The notes: generated by a model from the letters alone, not told the origin. Shown: positions 1 through 7,183, counted from the stretch's first letter. The stretch: 64,000 bases of DNA from RBG-16-57-11 sp964503145 (GCA_964503145.1 CAZCYV010000018.1:1-64000); one strand, 5' to 3'. Numbers and translations: made by a program.

Positions 1-53
1 GCGAAGGCGGTCTGACCGTCGGCGCCGGCGTGATCACCAAGATCCTGGATTAG
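1..53 (+). CDS. tuf: Elongation factor Tu, C-terminal end (partial)
   Basis: Only the last 16 codons are inside the window, read from base 3 and ending in TAG at 51-53. The peptide EGGLTVGAGVITKILD matches the extreme C terminus of EF-Tu (the conserved GxTVGAGV(V/I) beta-barrel strand of domain 3). EF-Tu carries aminoacyl-tRNA to the ribosome. The position just before rpmG, tRNA-Trp, secE and nusG is the usual bacterial order and supports the call. The rest of the gene lies upstream of the window. Confidence 0.9.
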   Translation, partial: EGGLTVGAGVITKILD

Positions 54-99
54 GCAGATTTGGAAGGAGCGCCGCAGGCTTGCGGCAAAGTAGATCGGT

Positions 100-267
100 A
101 TGGCATCGAAGAAAGACATCCGCCCAGTAATTACCCTGGCGTGCACGGAGTGCAAGGAACGTAATTACACGACCGAGAAAAACCGTCGCAATGACCCCGG
201 TCGTATAGAACTGAAGAAGTACTGCTCGCGCTGCCGCAAGCACACGACGCACCGCGAGACGAAATAA
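100..267 (+). CDS. rpmG: 50S ribosomal protein L33
   Basis: A 55-residue ORF with ATG start, too short for many gene callers. It has the L33 zinc-ribbon pattern: CTEC (two Cys) near residue 15 and CSRC (two Cys) near residue 42, so all four zinc ligands are kept (the C+ form). The body is Lys/Arg-rich, as expected for a large-subunit protein, and the length is normal for L33. It lies 46 bp after tuf and just before tRNA-Trp and secE, the classical arrangement. The upstream GGAAGGAG at 61-68 is too far away to be its own Shine-Dalgarno site, so initiation strength is uncertain. Confidence 0.95.
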   Translation: MASKKDIRPVITLACTECKERNYTTEKNRRNDPGRIELKKYCSRCRKHTTHRETK

Positions 268-277
268 GGTTGAGGAA

Positions 278-320
278 GCGTCAGGCGTCAGCCGCCGAAA
301 GCAGCGCTGACACCTGACGC
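278..320 (+). repeat. Long hairpin between rpmG and tRNA-Trp
   Basis: GCGTCAGG (278-285) pairs with CCTGACGC (313-320) and GTCAGC (287-292) pairs with GCTGAC (306-311), with one mismatch (C286/A312). The stem is about 14 bp. The left arm contains a tandem GCGTCAG doublet. No U-tract follows, so it is not a standard intrinsic terminator. It may be an RNA processing or stability element separating the rpmG mRNA from the tRNA. Confidence 0.6.
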
Positions 321-327
321 ACAAGAT

Positions 328-401
328 AGGCCAGTAGCTCAATTTGGCAGAGCACCGCTCTCCAAAAGCGGGGGTTGTGGGTTCGATTCCTGCCTGGCCT
401 G
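328..401 (+). tRNA. trnW: tRNA-Trp (anticodon CCA)
   Basis: The acceptor stem AGGCCAG (328-334) pairs perfectly with CTGGCCT (394-400); G401 is the discriminator. The D stem is GCTC/GAGC and the anticodon stem CCGCT/AGCGG. The loop CTCCAAA (360-366) carries anticodon CCA at 362-364, which reads UGG. The T arm holds GGTTCGATTCC, with wobble pairs in the stem. The 3' CCA is not encoded. A tRNA-Trp between rpmG and secE is a widespread bacterial arrangement. Confidence 0.97.
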
Positions 402-413
402 CCTGAGTCAACG

Positions 414-438
414 ACGCCGTCTCCCAAGGCGGCGTTTT
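414..438 (+). terminator. Short terminator after tRNA-Trp
   Basis: ACGCCG (414-419) pairs with CGGCGT (430-435) and the stem runs into TTTT (435-438). The stem is short with a 10-nt loop, so termination is probably partial. It sits between the tRNA 3' end and secE. Confidence 0.55.
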
Positions 439-492
439 GACCGTAATCGATGATCATCTTTGAACCCGGTAAGGTTCTAAAAGGAGCGTTTT

Positions 493-726
493 GTGGCTGT
501 AAAAAAGGAGAAACAAGAAGAGAAGGCTGCCACTTACAAACAGCCAAATGCCATCCAGCGATACTTCAACGAGACCATCGGTGAGTTGCGCAAAGTCTCC
601 TGGCCTACCCGCAAAGAAGCCACAAACCTCACCCTAGTGGTATTGGTCGTCACCTTTACGATGAGCATGTATCTGGGTTTGCTGGATTTGATCTTTACGC
701 GCTTGTTTGCGTTGCTGTTTTCCTGA
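493..726 (+). CDS. secE: Preprotein translocase subunit SecE
   Basis: 77 residues from a GTG start at 493, with AAAAGGAG about 8 bp upstream. This is the short single-span SecE form. A charged N-terminal tail is followed by the conserved amphipathic segment ELRKVSWPTRKEA (about residues 31-43), then one transmembrane helix (about 46-68). SecE clamps SecY in the SecYEG channel. The order secE then nusG is near universal in bacteria. Confidence 0.97.
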   Translation: MAVKKEKQEEKAATYKQPNAIQRYFNETIGELRKVSWPTRKEATNLTLVVLVVTFTMSMYLGLLDLIFTRLFALLFS

Positions 727-781
727 CCGGCAAAAGAGGCGTACAAACAGGCGCATTTAATGTGATTGGAAAGTAGGCATT

Positions 782-1453
782 ATGGACTCGCTTGACCAGG
801 ACCTTCAGCCAAATGAACCGCTCGAAGAAGACCTCGAGAGCAGCAGCGCGACAGATCACGAAGATCTGGCGGCGGACTTTGGTTTGCCTGTTGAAGGGGA
901 AGTAACACCTGGCCTCGAAGAAGAAGGCGATGGACGCGCCTGGTATGTGGTTCACTGCTACTCGGGCTACGAGAACAAAGTGCGCCATAACCTGGAGCAG
1001 CGCATCGAAAGCATGGGGATGAAGGACAAGATTTTCGATGTCGTCGTCCCCACCGAAGAAGAAATCGAGGTCAAAGAGGGCAAGCGGCGCACCGTCGAGC
1101 GGCGTGTGTTCCCAGGTTATATCCTGGTCAACATGATCCTATCCGAAGAGTCCTGGTATGTGGTGCGCAACACCCCAGGCGTAACCGGGTTTGTGGGCAT
1201 GGGCAACACACCCACCCCGTTGCGACCCGAAGAGGTGGCGCAAATCATCAAGCGCATGGAAGCAGAAGCGCCGCGGATCAAGGTCACTTTCAAGCCCGGA
1301 GAGCGCGTGCGCATCGTCGATGGCCCATTCAACGACTTCCGGGGCACTGTATCAGAAATCGACATGGAACGCGCCAAGGTGCGCGTGATGGTCAACTTCT
1401 TCGGGCGCGAGACGCCCGTCGAGCTGGACTTTTTACAAGTTGAGAAGGCGTAA
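782..1453 (+). CDS. nusG: Transcription termination/antitermination protein NusG
   Basis: 223 residues. Residues 1 to about 50 are a strongly acidic extension absent from E. coli NusG. The NGN domain follows (WYVVHCYSGYENKV from about residue 57; the PGYILV motif near 110). The C terminus is a KOW domain (KPGERVRIVDGPF, then GTVSEID). NusG binds the RNA polymerase clamp and couples transcription to Rho or to the ribosome. It lies 55 bp after secE and before rplK, the canonical order. The acidic N-terminal extension is seen in some other phyla and its role here is unknown. Confidence 0.97.
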   Translation: MDSLDQDLQPNEPLEEDLESSSATDHEDLAADFGLPVEGEVTPGLEEEGDGRAWYVVHCYSGYENKVRHNLEQRIESMGMKDKIFDVVVPTEEEIEVKEGKRRTVERRVFPGYILVNMILSEESWYVVRNTPGVTGFVGMGNTPTPLRPEEVAQIIKRMEAEAPRIKVTFKPGERVRIVDGPFNDFRGTVSEIDMERAKVRVMVNFFGRETPVELDFLQVEKA

Positions 1454-1553
1454 ATAGCTCTTAGCGAGCAGCTACCTGAAGGCCAAGAGCTAAGAGCCAA
1501 TCAGTGGGAGGGTGCGCACGCATCACCCGCTAATACCACGAAGGAGAGAATCT

Positions 1554-1979
1554 GTGGCAAAGAAACTCAAGACAATTGTTCGATTGCAGATCACTGCCGG
1601 CAAGGCAAATCCTGCGCCCCCCATCGGCCCGGCTTTGGCGGGCCATGGGATCAACCTGATGGCTTTCTGCAAGGAATACAATGCCCGCACGGCAAACCGC
1701 GCTGGCGAGATCATCCCGGCAGAAATCAGCATCTACACCGACGGTTCCTTCACCTTTGTCCTGAAGACGCCGCCCGCGTCCGTGTTGCTCAAAAAAGCAG
1801 CCGGCATCGAGAAGGGCTCCGCCCGCTCGCCGCGCGAAAAAGTGGGCAAGGTTACCCGCGCTCAGTTGCGCGAAATTGCCGAGTTGAAAATGAAGGATCT
1901 GAACTCGGTGGACATCGAAGGCGCAATCCGCCAGATTGAGGGAACAGCCCGCAACATGGGACTGGACATCGTAGATTGA
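1554..1979 (+). CDS. rplK: 50S ribosomal protein L11
   Basis: 141 residues from a GTG start at 1554, chosen because AAGGAGAG (1541-1548) is correctly placed and the protein then starts MAKKLKTIVRLQ, the normal L11 N terminus. A longer in-frame reading from 1512 would add 14 residues without family support. The conserved PAPPIGPALA loop and the C-terminal rRNA-binding domain (TRAQLREIAELKMKDLN) are present. L11 forms the GTPase-associated stalk base. Confidence 0.97.
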   Translation: MAKKLKTIVRLQITAGKANPAPPIGPALAGHGINLMAFCKEYNARTANRAGEIIPAEISIYTDGSFTFVLKTPPASVLLKKAAGIEKGSARSPREKVGKVTRAQLREIAELKMKDLNSVDIEGAIRQIEGTARNMGLDIVD

Positions 1980-2038
1980 TTCCGGTGGGAGGGTGAGGCA
2001 ACGAAAGCCGCGCCCGATTGGACCACAAAGGAGAGCAA

Positions 2039-2758
2039 ATGGCAAAGCATGGAAAGAAGTATTTAGCAGCAGCGGCAAAAGTCGATCGCTCGCGCGCCTA
2101 TTCGCCGAGCGAAGCGCTTGCGCTGGTCAAGGAAACGGCGACCACTAATTTCGATAGCACCGTTGAAGTACACCTGCGACTGGGTGTCGATCCCCGCCAC
2201 GCCGATCAACTGGTGCGCGACGTGGTCGTTCTGCCACACGGATTGGGAAAAACCGTGCGTGTACTGGTGTTCGCCCAGGGCGACGGCGCTGCGCTGGCCC
2301 GTGAGGCAGGCGCAGATTACATCGCCGATGATGACGAGATGATCGCCAAGATCCAGGGCGGCTGGACGGATTTCGACGTTGCCATCGCCACCCCAGATAT
2401 GATGGGCAAGGTCGGACGTTTGGGGCGCATCCTGGGCCCGCGCGGCCTGATGCCCAATCCCAAAGCCGGCACCGTAGTGCCTGCGGAGGATATTCCCCGC
2501 GTGGTGAACGAATCGAAGGCTGGTCGTGTGGAATTTCGCGTGGACAAGACCGCCAATGTGCACGTGCCGATTGGCAAGGTCTCGTTCGACCAGAAGAAGT
2601 TATACGATAATATGGCTGCCTTGATGGATGCAATCAAGAAAGCCAAGCCCGCGGCTGCCAAGGGCACCTATATCAAGCGCGTTACCGTGACCTCGACCAT
2701 GGGCCCGGGCATCCGGGTCGATGCGGCGCAATCGCAAGCGATGGAGGCCAGCGAGTAA
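2039..2758 (+). CDS. rplA: 50S ribosomal protein L1
   Basis: 239 residues from ATG 2039, just after an AAAGGAG site. The reading frame is open from a TTG at 2018, but L1 proteins start near MAKHGKKY. The conserved GRLGRILGPRGLMPNPK segment (about residues 126-142) and the C-terminal strand (TYIKRVTVTSTMGPG) are diagnostic. L1 is the L1-stalk protein, and in many bacteria it represses the L11-L1 mRNA by binding it. It lies 59 bp after rplK. Confidence 0.97.
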   Translation: MAKHGKKYLAAAAKVDRSRAYSPSEALALVKETATTNFDSTVEVHLRLGVDPRHADQLVRDVVVLPHGLGKTVRVLVFAQGDGAALAREAGADYIADDDEMIAKIQGGWTDFDVAIATPDMMGKVGRLGRILGPRGLMPNPKAGTVVPAEDIPRVVNESKAGRVEFRVDKTANVHVPIGKVSFDQKKLYDNMAALMDAIKKAKPAAAKGTYIKRVTVTSTMGPGIRVDAAQSQAMEASE

Positions 2759-2794
2759 AGCAAGCTTTATCCAGAAGATTTGGCGACCCAATCG

Positions 2795-2935
2795 CCGAGC
2801 TTCGCCAGAGACAGCAGGCGCCGCGGTAGGTTCCGTCGGCTTAATCTCCTGCCGAGGTGAAGACCATTCCGATCCAATCGGCCCCTTTTGGGGCGGAAGG
2901 TCTTTGCCAGCACTCTGCGAGGCAAAGACTTTTTT
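2795..2935 (+). promoter_or_regulatory. L10 leader (r-protein autoregulatory RNA)
   Basis: The rplA-rplJ gap holds the conserved L10-leader signature: AGACAGCAGG around 2808-2818 and TTAATCTCCTGCCGAGG around 2841-2857. GCAGG (2814-2818) can pair with CCTGC (2848-2852) to build the kink-turn stem that L10/(L12)4 binds. An intrinsic terminator (2900-2935) follows before rplJ. From family knowledge, excess L10-L12 complex bound here reduces rplJL expression. The terminator suggests control by premature termination as well as by translation. Confidence 0.9.
2900..2935 (+). terminator. Attenuator hairpin upstream of rplJ
   Basis: GTCTTTGCC (2900-2908) pairs with GGCAAAGAC (2921-2929), followed by six T (2930-2935). 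This complete intrinsic terminator lies inside the L10 leader and 22 bp before the rplJ start, so it must be conditional for rplJL to be expressed. Confidence 0.85.
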
Positions 2936-2957
2936 ATGGAAAGGAGGTGAATAAACA

Positions 2958-3494
2958 TTGGCGATCTCTAAGAAGCGCAAACAGGAACTGGTCGGTCAGT
3001 ATGTCCATTGGCTGGATCAGAGCCAGGCGATGTTCCTGACGGAATATACCGGCCTCTCCATGAAGCAAATCGATGATTTGCGCTCCAAGGTGCGCGAGGT
3101 GGGCGGTGAGTTCCACGTCGTGAAGAACACGCTTGGAGAAGTGGCTTTCCGTTCAGCCGGACTGGAGCTACCCAGAGAATTCTTGCAGGGCAGTTCGGCG
3201 ATTGTCTTTGCGTTCCGGGATGCCCCCGAAACTGCAAAGGTGTTGTCCGATTTTGCCCGCACTTCCGAATTTGTCAAGATCAAAGGCGGCTACCTGGACC
3301 GAAAGCCGATTTCTGCAGAAGAAGTCAAGGCACTGGCTGAGCTGCCGCCGCTTCCGGTAATGCGCGCCCAGTTGTTGGGCACCATTGCGGCGCCCGCCAG
3401 CAAGTTGGTGCGCACGCTGGCCGAGCCTGCCCGGCAAGTGGCTGCTGTGTTGAAATCGTATGCTGAGAAGGACTCTGCGCCCGCTCCGGCATAG
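2958..3494 (+). CDS. rplJ: 50S ribosomal protein L10
   Basis: 178 residues from a TTG start at 2958, set by a strong AAGGAGGTGA site at 2941-2950. The N-terminal rRNA-binding domain is recognisable (VFLTEYTGLSMKQIDDLR, then VVKNTLGEVAF near residue 58). The C-terminal helix that binds L7/L12 dimers follows (about 130-178). It is the stalk base protein and the likely ligand of the leader RNA just upstream. Confidence 0.96.
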   Translation: MAISKKRKQELVGQYVHWLDQSQAMFLTEYTGLSMKQIDDLRSKVREVGGEFHVVKNTLGEVAFRSAGLELPREFLQGSSAIVFAFRDAPETAKVLSDFARTSEFVKIKGGYLDRKPISAEEVKALAELPPLPVMRAQLLGTIAAPASKLVRTLAEPARQVAAVLKSYAEKDSAPAPA

Positions 3495-3587
3495 CAGGGA
3501 TGAGCACTTGCATCCCGCTCGAATCACAAGAGAAGAAGACTAACCTTTTAACAGGAACCTACAACAACTTTCGTAAGGAGAACTAAG

Positions 3588-3968
3588 ATGGCTGATTTGG
3601 ATAAACTCGTCGAGGAACTGAGCAAGCTCTCTGTCCTCGAAGCTGCACAGTTGGTAAAGAAACTCGAAGAGAGCTGGGGCGTATCTGCCGCTGCCCCCGT
3701 AGCCGTGGCTGCGGCTGCCGCCGCGCCCGCCGCCGCGCCGGAGCCGGTGGAAGAGAAGACCGAGTTTGACGTGATCATCAAGGACGCTGGCCCGAAGAAG
3801 ATCGAGGTCATCAAGACCATCCGCCAGCTCACCAACCTGGGCTTGAAAGAAGCCAAGGATGTCGCCGAGACCGCCGGCAGCAAGGTTCTGGAAGCGGTGA
3901 GCAAAGAAGCTGCCACCGACGCCAAGGCCAAACTCGAGGCTGCGGGGGCGGTCGTCGAACTGGTCTGA
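3588..3968 (+). CDS. rplL: 50S ribosomal protein L7/L12
   Basis: 126 residues. The N-terminal dimerisation domain (LDKLVEELSKLSVLEAAQLVK) is followed by an Ala/Pro hinge (about 37-58) and the conserved C-terminal factor-binding domain (KTEFDVIIKDAGPKKIEVIK, then GLKEAKDV). A GTAAGGAG site precedes ATG 3588. It forms the multimeric ribosomal stalk that recruits translation GTPases. A strong terminator follows, so the operon ends here and rpoBC is not adjacent. Confidence 0.97.
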   Translation: MADLDKLVEELSKLSVLEAAQLVKKLEESWGVSAAAPVAVAAAAAAPAAAPEPVEEKTEFDVIIKDAGPKKIEVIKTIRQLTNLGLKEAKDVAETAGSKVLEAVSKEAATDAKAKLEAAGAVVELV

Positions 3969-3994
3969 TCATCTGCACCAGACAAACTGCAACA

Positions 3995-4021
3995 AAAAAG
4001 GCCACCAAAGGTGGCCTTTTT
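3995..4021 (+). terminator. Intrinsic terminator of the rplJL operon
   Basis: AAAAAGGCCACC, loop AAA, GGTGGCCTTTTT: a compact stem with A-tract and T-tract on both sides, 26 bp after the rplL stop. It can act in both directions but serves rplL here. Confidence 0.95.
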
Positions 4022-4036
4022 ACTTTGACCAGCCTG

Positions 4037-4045
4037 TGGTATATT
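4037..4045 (+). promoter_or_regulatory. Extended -10 promoter candidate for the two-component system
   Basis: TGGTATATT gives an extended -10 (TGn plus TATATT at 4040-4045). It lies just downstream of the rplL terminator and 24 bp before the response regulator ATG. A TTGACC at 4025-4030 is only 9 bp away, too close for a -35. The same nonamer precedes cutA at 32785. Confidence 0.4.
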
Positions 4046-4068
4046 AAAACGTATATTTCGGAGGGCAT

Positions 4069-4746
4069 ATGAGCGCACGTATCTTGATCATCGAAGATGA
4101 TGAAGCGATCTTAAAGTTCCTTCGCCGGGGTCTGGCCTATGAGGGGTACCAGGTGGACACCGCTACCGACGGTCAGTCTGGCCTTGGACTGGCGCGCGAT
4201 AATCCGCCCGATCTGGTTGTGTTGGACTTGATGCTGCCTGGGATCGATGGGCTGGAGGTCTGCCGGCGCTTGCGGGCAGGCGGCCCTGTACCAATCCTGA
4301 TCCTGACCGCCAAAGATACCGTGAATGATCGCATTCAGGGACTGGATATGGGCGCAGACGATTACATGGTCAAGCCCTTCAACCTGGATGAGCTTCTGGC
4401 GCGCATCCGCGCCCTGCTCCGTCGTGCACAGCCCAGCCGACCACAGGTGCTACGTTTCGCCGACCTATCCCTGGACACAGGGACGCGCCAGGCAGCGCGC
4501 GGCGAGCGCATCATCTCTCTGACGGCGAAAGAGTACGAACTGTTGGAGCTGTTCCTGCGCCACCCACGTCAGGTGCTGACGCGGGATATGATTTTCGATC
4601 GAGTGTGGGGATATGATTTTGGCGGCGAAAGTAACATCATCGAAGTTTATATCCGCTACTTGCGTCAAAAGCTAGAAGCAGAAAACGAGCCCCGCTTGAT
4701 CCACACGGTGCGAGGGATGGGATACGTCCTGCGGGAGCCATCTTAG
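4069..4746 (+). CDS. OmpR/PhoB-family response regulator
   Basis: 225 residues. The receiver domain (about 1-120) keeps the acidic pair E9/D10/D11, phospho-acceptor D53 (VVLDLMLPG), T80 and K102 (KPF). A winged-helix DNA-binding domain fills about 128-223 (LTAKEYELLELFLRHP, VWGYDFGGESNIIEVYIRYL, HTVRGMGYVLR). It is a cytoplasmic transcription factor controlled by phosphorylation. GGAGGG lies 7 bp before the ATG. The histidine kinase follows 25 bp downstream, so the two form one operon. The input signal and regulon cannot be read from the sequence. Confidence 0.95.
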   Translation: MSARILIIEDDEAILKFLRRGLAYEGYQVDTATDGQSGLGLARDNPPDLVVLDLMLPGIDGLEVCRRLRAGGPVPILILTAKDTVNDRIQGLDMGADDYMVKPFNLDELLARIRALLRRAQPSRPQVLRFADLSLDTGTRQAARGERIISLTAKEYELLELFLRHPRQVLTRDMIFDRVWGYDFGGESNIIEVYIRYLRQKLEAENEPRLIHTVRGMGYVLREPS

Positions 4747-4771
4747 TATCCCGCCCTCCCATCCGCTACAA

Positions 4772-6160
4772 ATGTCACTTCGCGCCCGGCTGGCATTTCT
4801 CTATACAGCAATCGTTGGGGGGATCCTGTTCCTTTTCGGCATGGCGGTCTATGTATCCGTCAGCGCCACCCTCATTAACCAAGTAGATGCTAAACTCGAA
4901 GCGGAAGCGAATACGATCATTCAATCGCTAAGAGTCGGGGCGATGGGAGTGACGAACATCCCTGAACTGAACCGTTTCAGTGACATTTACATCCAGATCT
5001 GGGATCCCACAGGACAACTGATTTCCTATTCACAAAATATCGGGCAGTACAACGCGGCACTGGATGAGATGGGGAAATCGGCGAAGAGGCCGTATTTCCG
5101 CGATGTGTCCTTGACAGATCGCGCCTTCCGGGTGTTGACCGTTCCGATGGTCTACCCGGGGACACGGCGTATCGTTGGCATCCTTCAGGTTGGCACCAGC
5201 ATCGACGTGGTAAAAACGACGCAAAGGGTCTTGCTTTGGGTTCTTTTCATCGGCGCCGCAATCTCTATGCTGATTGCAGGGATTGCAGGATGGTTCAGCA
5301 CCAACCAGGCGTTAACCCCGCTAGAGGCCGTGACCCAAACTGCGCTGCAGATCACCCGTGCAGATGACTTATCCCGCCGAATTCCATACAATGGGCCGCC
5401 AGATGACGAGGTGGGCCAATTGATCTCTGCCTTCAATCAGACCTTGAGCCGTCTGGAGAATCTGTTCAACACGCAGCGCCGCTTTATCGCAGATGTCGGC
5501 CACGAATTGCGCACGCCCCTGACCGTAATCAAGGGGAATGTAGATTTGATGCGCCGCATGAATTGCACCGATGAAGAGTCGATGGACAGCATCGAAAGCG
5601 AGGTCGATCGGTTGAGCCGCCTGGTGGGCGATTTATTGTTGTTGGCGCAAGCCGAGTCGGGTAAGTTACCTTTGGCTAAGAATTTGGTCGAGTTGGATTC
5701 GTTAGTGCTCGAAGTGATGAACCAGATGCGCGTCCTGACCAAGGACAAGATCAAATTATCTTTAGGAGAGTTCGATCAAGTCCTGGTTTGTGGCGATGAA
5801 GATCGGCTGAAACAAGTATTGGTGAATTTGATCGGCAACGCCATCCAATATACACCCGCCGGGGGCGATGTTATCGTGGGTGTTAGCAAAGTAGAAAATC
5901 GCGCTCGGATCACCGTGACCGATACCGGTCCGGGAATCCCGCCGGAGGACTTGCCGCATATCTTCGAGCGCTTCTATCGGGGTGAAAAATCCCGAACGCG
6001 CTCTCGAGAGGGCAAAGGCTTTGGATTGGGTCTTTCGATTGCCTACTGGATCGTGCGCAACCATGGAGGCGTCATCGAAGTTTCGTCAAAGGAAAAAGCC
6101 GGCACAACATTCTGCGTCTGGCTGCCGCTGGCTCAACCAGAATGCCAGGAACAAAAATAA
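4772..6160 (+). CDS. HAMP-domain sensor histidine kinase
   Basis: 462 residues. TM1 is about 7-30, an extracytoplasmic sensor of about 120 residues follows, and TM2 is about 153-175. A HAMP linker ends near 232. The HisKA box has H244 (VGHELRTPL). The ATPase has the N box around N355 (NLIGNAIQY), G1 (DTGPGIP, 384-390), the F box (FERFYRG) and G2 (GFGLGLSIAYWIV). All catalytic boxes look intact. It autophosphorylates and passes phosphate to the regulator encoded 25 bp upstream. No strong Shine-Dalgarno site precedes ATG 4772, suggesting translational coupling. Confidence 0.95.
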   Translation: MSLRARLAFLYTAIVGGILFLFGMAVYVSVSATLINQVDAKLEAEANTIIQSLRVGAMGVTNIPELNRFSDIYIQIWDPTGQLISYSQNIGQYNAALDEMGKSAKRPYFRDVSLTDRAFRVLTVPMVYPGTRRIVGILQVGTSIDVVKTTQRVLLWVLFIGAAISMLIAGIAGWFSTNQALTPLEAVTQTALQITRADDLSRRIPYNGPPDDEVGQLISAFNQTLSRLENLFNTQRRFIADVGHELRTPLTVIKGNVDLMRRMNCTDEESMDSIESEVDRLSRLVGDLLLLAQAESGKLPLAKNLVELDSLVLEVMNQMRVLTKDKIKLSLGEFDQVLVCGDEDRLKQVLVNLIGNAIQYTPAGGDVIVGVSKVENRARITVTDTGPGIPPEDLPHIFERFYRGEKSRTRSREGKGFGLGLSIAYWIVRNHGGVIEVSSKEKAGTTFCVWLPLAQPECQEQK

Positions 6161-6163
6161 ATC

Positions 6164-6198
6164 CACGCCGATGAGCAACATTTCAGCTCATCGGCGTG
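6164..6198 (-). terminator. Strong hairpin between convergent genes
   Basis: CACGCCGATGAGC (6164-6176) pairs perfectly with GCTCATCGGCGTG (6186-6198), a 13-bp stem with a 9-nt loop. Read on the minus strand it is followed by ATTTATTTTTG, a usable U-rich tail, so it terminates the membrane-protein gene at 6225-7016. On the plus strand it directly follows the histidine kinase stop but has no U-tract. Confidence 0.8.
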
Positions 6199-6224
6199 AG
6201 ACACCCACAATCCCCAAATTTTCT

Positions 6225-7016
6225 TTATTGCCTGATCGAAGGCTCCGAGCGATTGAAAATCGGTCTCGCGGGAGCGCTGCCGGCGTTCACGTTCACCTTA
6301 GGTGCAGCCGAAATGGAGTGATAAGTCGGCTCAGGTTTCTCTACATAGTTTCCTTCATATCCAACGCTCGATGACATCCGTGCAGCCCTGGCGTTACTCG
6401 CACCCGACGTAGCCGAGCGGTAGGCAGGAGCACGACTGTTTACCGGTTGCGCAGGGGCAGGAATCGAGACGACGCGGGGGTTGGCGCGGCCAGTAGAGAA
6501 AATCCGCTGATCATCCTGAGAGAAAAGCCGATCACCCGCTACGGAGAAGGTACCGATAATCAATACCCGGATCAGCCAAACCAGCACCGCAACGAACACC
6601 GGCACGGCTCGCAAGAGCACTTCTCGACTGGCAACGGCGTTTCCAATATCTTGGCGCTCGAGAATCGCCAGCGAAACGCCCCACCAGGTGAGCATCGCAT
6701 TCATCGTCGCCGCAAGCAGCCAGGCGCCAAACAAGAACCAGGCTTCATTCTGGACTGGCCTTTGTGGATCAGGTGCAACTTCTGGAGTAAACAATCTGGC
6801 AATGCCGGCAAAATCGATGCCGCAAAAGGCAATTGCCAGGATCGTAGCCCAGCGAATGCCGGCAAAAGATAAATCGCCAAGCAAGTCTGTCAGCGCAAAT
6901 TCTGTGGTGCTGTAATTGAACACCTCAAAGGCGAACAGCGCCGTAACAATGATGACCCCAAAGACAAGCCCACGGCGAAGGTGGAATTGACGAGCTAGAA
7001 TTTGATTCTTGTACAT
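6225..7016 (-). CDS. Four-helix membrane protein with disordered tail, unknown function
   Basis: 263 residues from ATG 7016, chosen because TTTGGAGGA lies 5-8 bp upstream; the longer open frame to 7250 would cross the promoter region. Predicted membrane helices are about 16-33, 52-75, 92-115 and 133-157. Residues about 165-263 are a Ser/Pro/Ala/Arg-rich tail with no recognisable domain. I do not recognise the family. It is divergent from a membrane-anchored lytic transglycosylase and shares a promoter/operator region with it. That suggests a joint envelope role (channel, scaffold or holin-like pore are possibilities, none shown). The minus-strand promoter at 7119-7147 is perfect consensus and has the palindrome in its spacer. 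Confidence 0.8.
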   Translation of the reverse strand: MYKNQILARQFHLRRGLVFGVIIVTALFAFEVFNYSTTEFALTDLLGDLSFAGIRWATILAIAFCGIDFAGIARLFTPEVAPDPQRPVQNEAWFLFGAWLLAATMNAMLTWWGVSLAILERQDIGNAVASREVLLRAVPVFVAVLVWLIRVLIIGTFSVAGDRLFSQDDQRIFSTGRANPRVVSIPAPAQPVNSRAPAYRSATSGASNARAARMSSSVGYEGNYVEKPEPTYHSISAAPKVNVNAGSAPARPIFNRSEPSIRQ

Positions 7017-7088
7017 TTCGTCCTCCAAAGATTCTGAAAATCGAGTGGCGGCGATATTTTCAGCGGGGCAGGTACCTGAAAAATCTGA

Positions 7089-7117
7089 TTGACAAAGATC
7101 TGAGCGTCGACTATAAT
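7089..7117 (+). promoter_or_regulatory. Perfect consensus sigma-70 promoter, plus strand
   Basis: TTGACA at 7089-7094 and TATAAT at 7112-7117 with a 17-bp spacer. The expected start is about 7124, inside the 16-bp palindrome 7123-7138. It reads toward the lytic transglycosylase at 7184. Confidence 0.93.
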
Positions 7118-7118
7118 C

Positions 7119-7147
7119 ATTATAGAACATATGTTCTAAACTGTCAA
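7119..7147 (-). promoter_or_regulatory. Perfect consensus sigma-70 promoter, minus strand
   Basis: On the minus strand TTGACA spans 7147-7142 and TATAAT spans 7124-7119, with a 17-bp spacer (7125-7141). The spacer contains GAACATATGTTC. The two opposed -10 boxes are 1 bp apart, so polymerase cannot occupy both promoters at once. It reads toward the membrane-protein gene starting at 7016. Confidence 0.93.
7123..7138. promoter_or_regulatory. LexA/SOS-box-like operator shared by two promoters
   Basis: TAGAACATATGTTCTA is a perfect 16-bp palindrome. Its core GAACATATGTTC equals the core of the Gram-positive SOS box (B. subtilis CGAAC-n4-GTTCG, commonly with ATAT in the centre). It fills the spacer of the minus promoter and covers +1 of the plus promoter, an ideal place for a repressor of both. 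That the regulator is LexA is inference; no lexA gene is in the window. Confidence 0.75.
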
Positions 7148-7183
7148 GATGTTTCGTTGCCCTATTTTGCCCTGAGTTGAAGC

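Noticed and set aside
34..411. Minus-strand ORF over rpmG and tRNA-Trp
   Set aside because: It is antisense to a clear ribosomal protein gene and a tRNA and has no family features.
4025..4057. Classical -35/-10 promoter using TTGACC 4025
   Set aside because: Spacing to either TATATT is 9 or 21 bp, outside the usual range; the extended -10 reading fits better.
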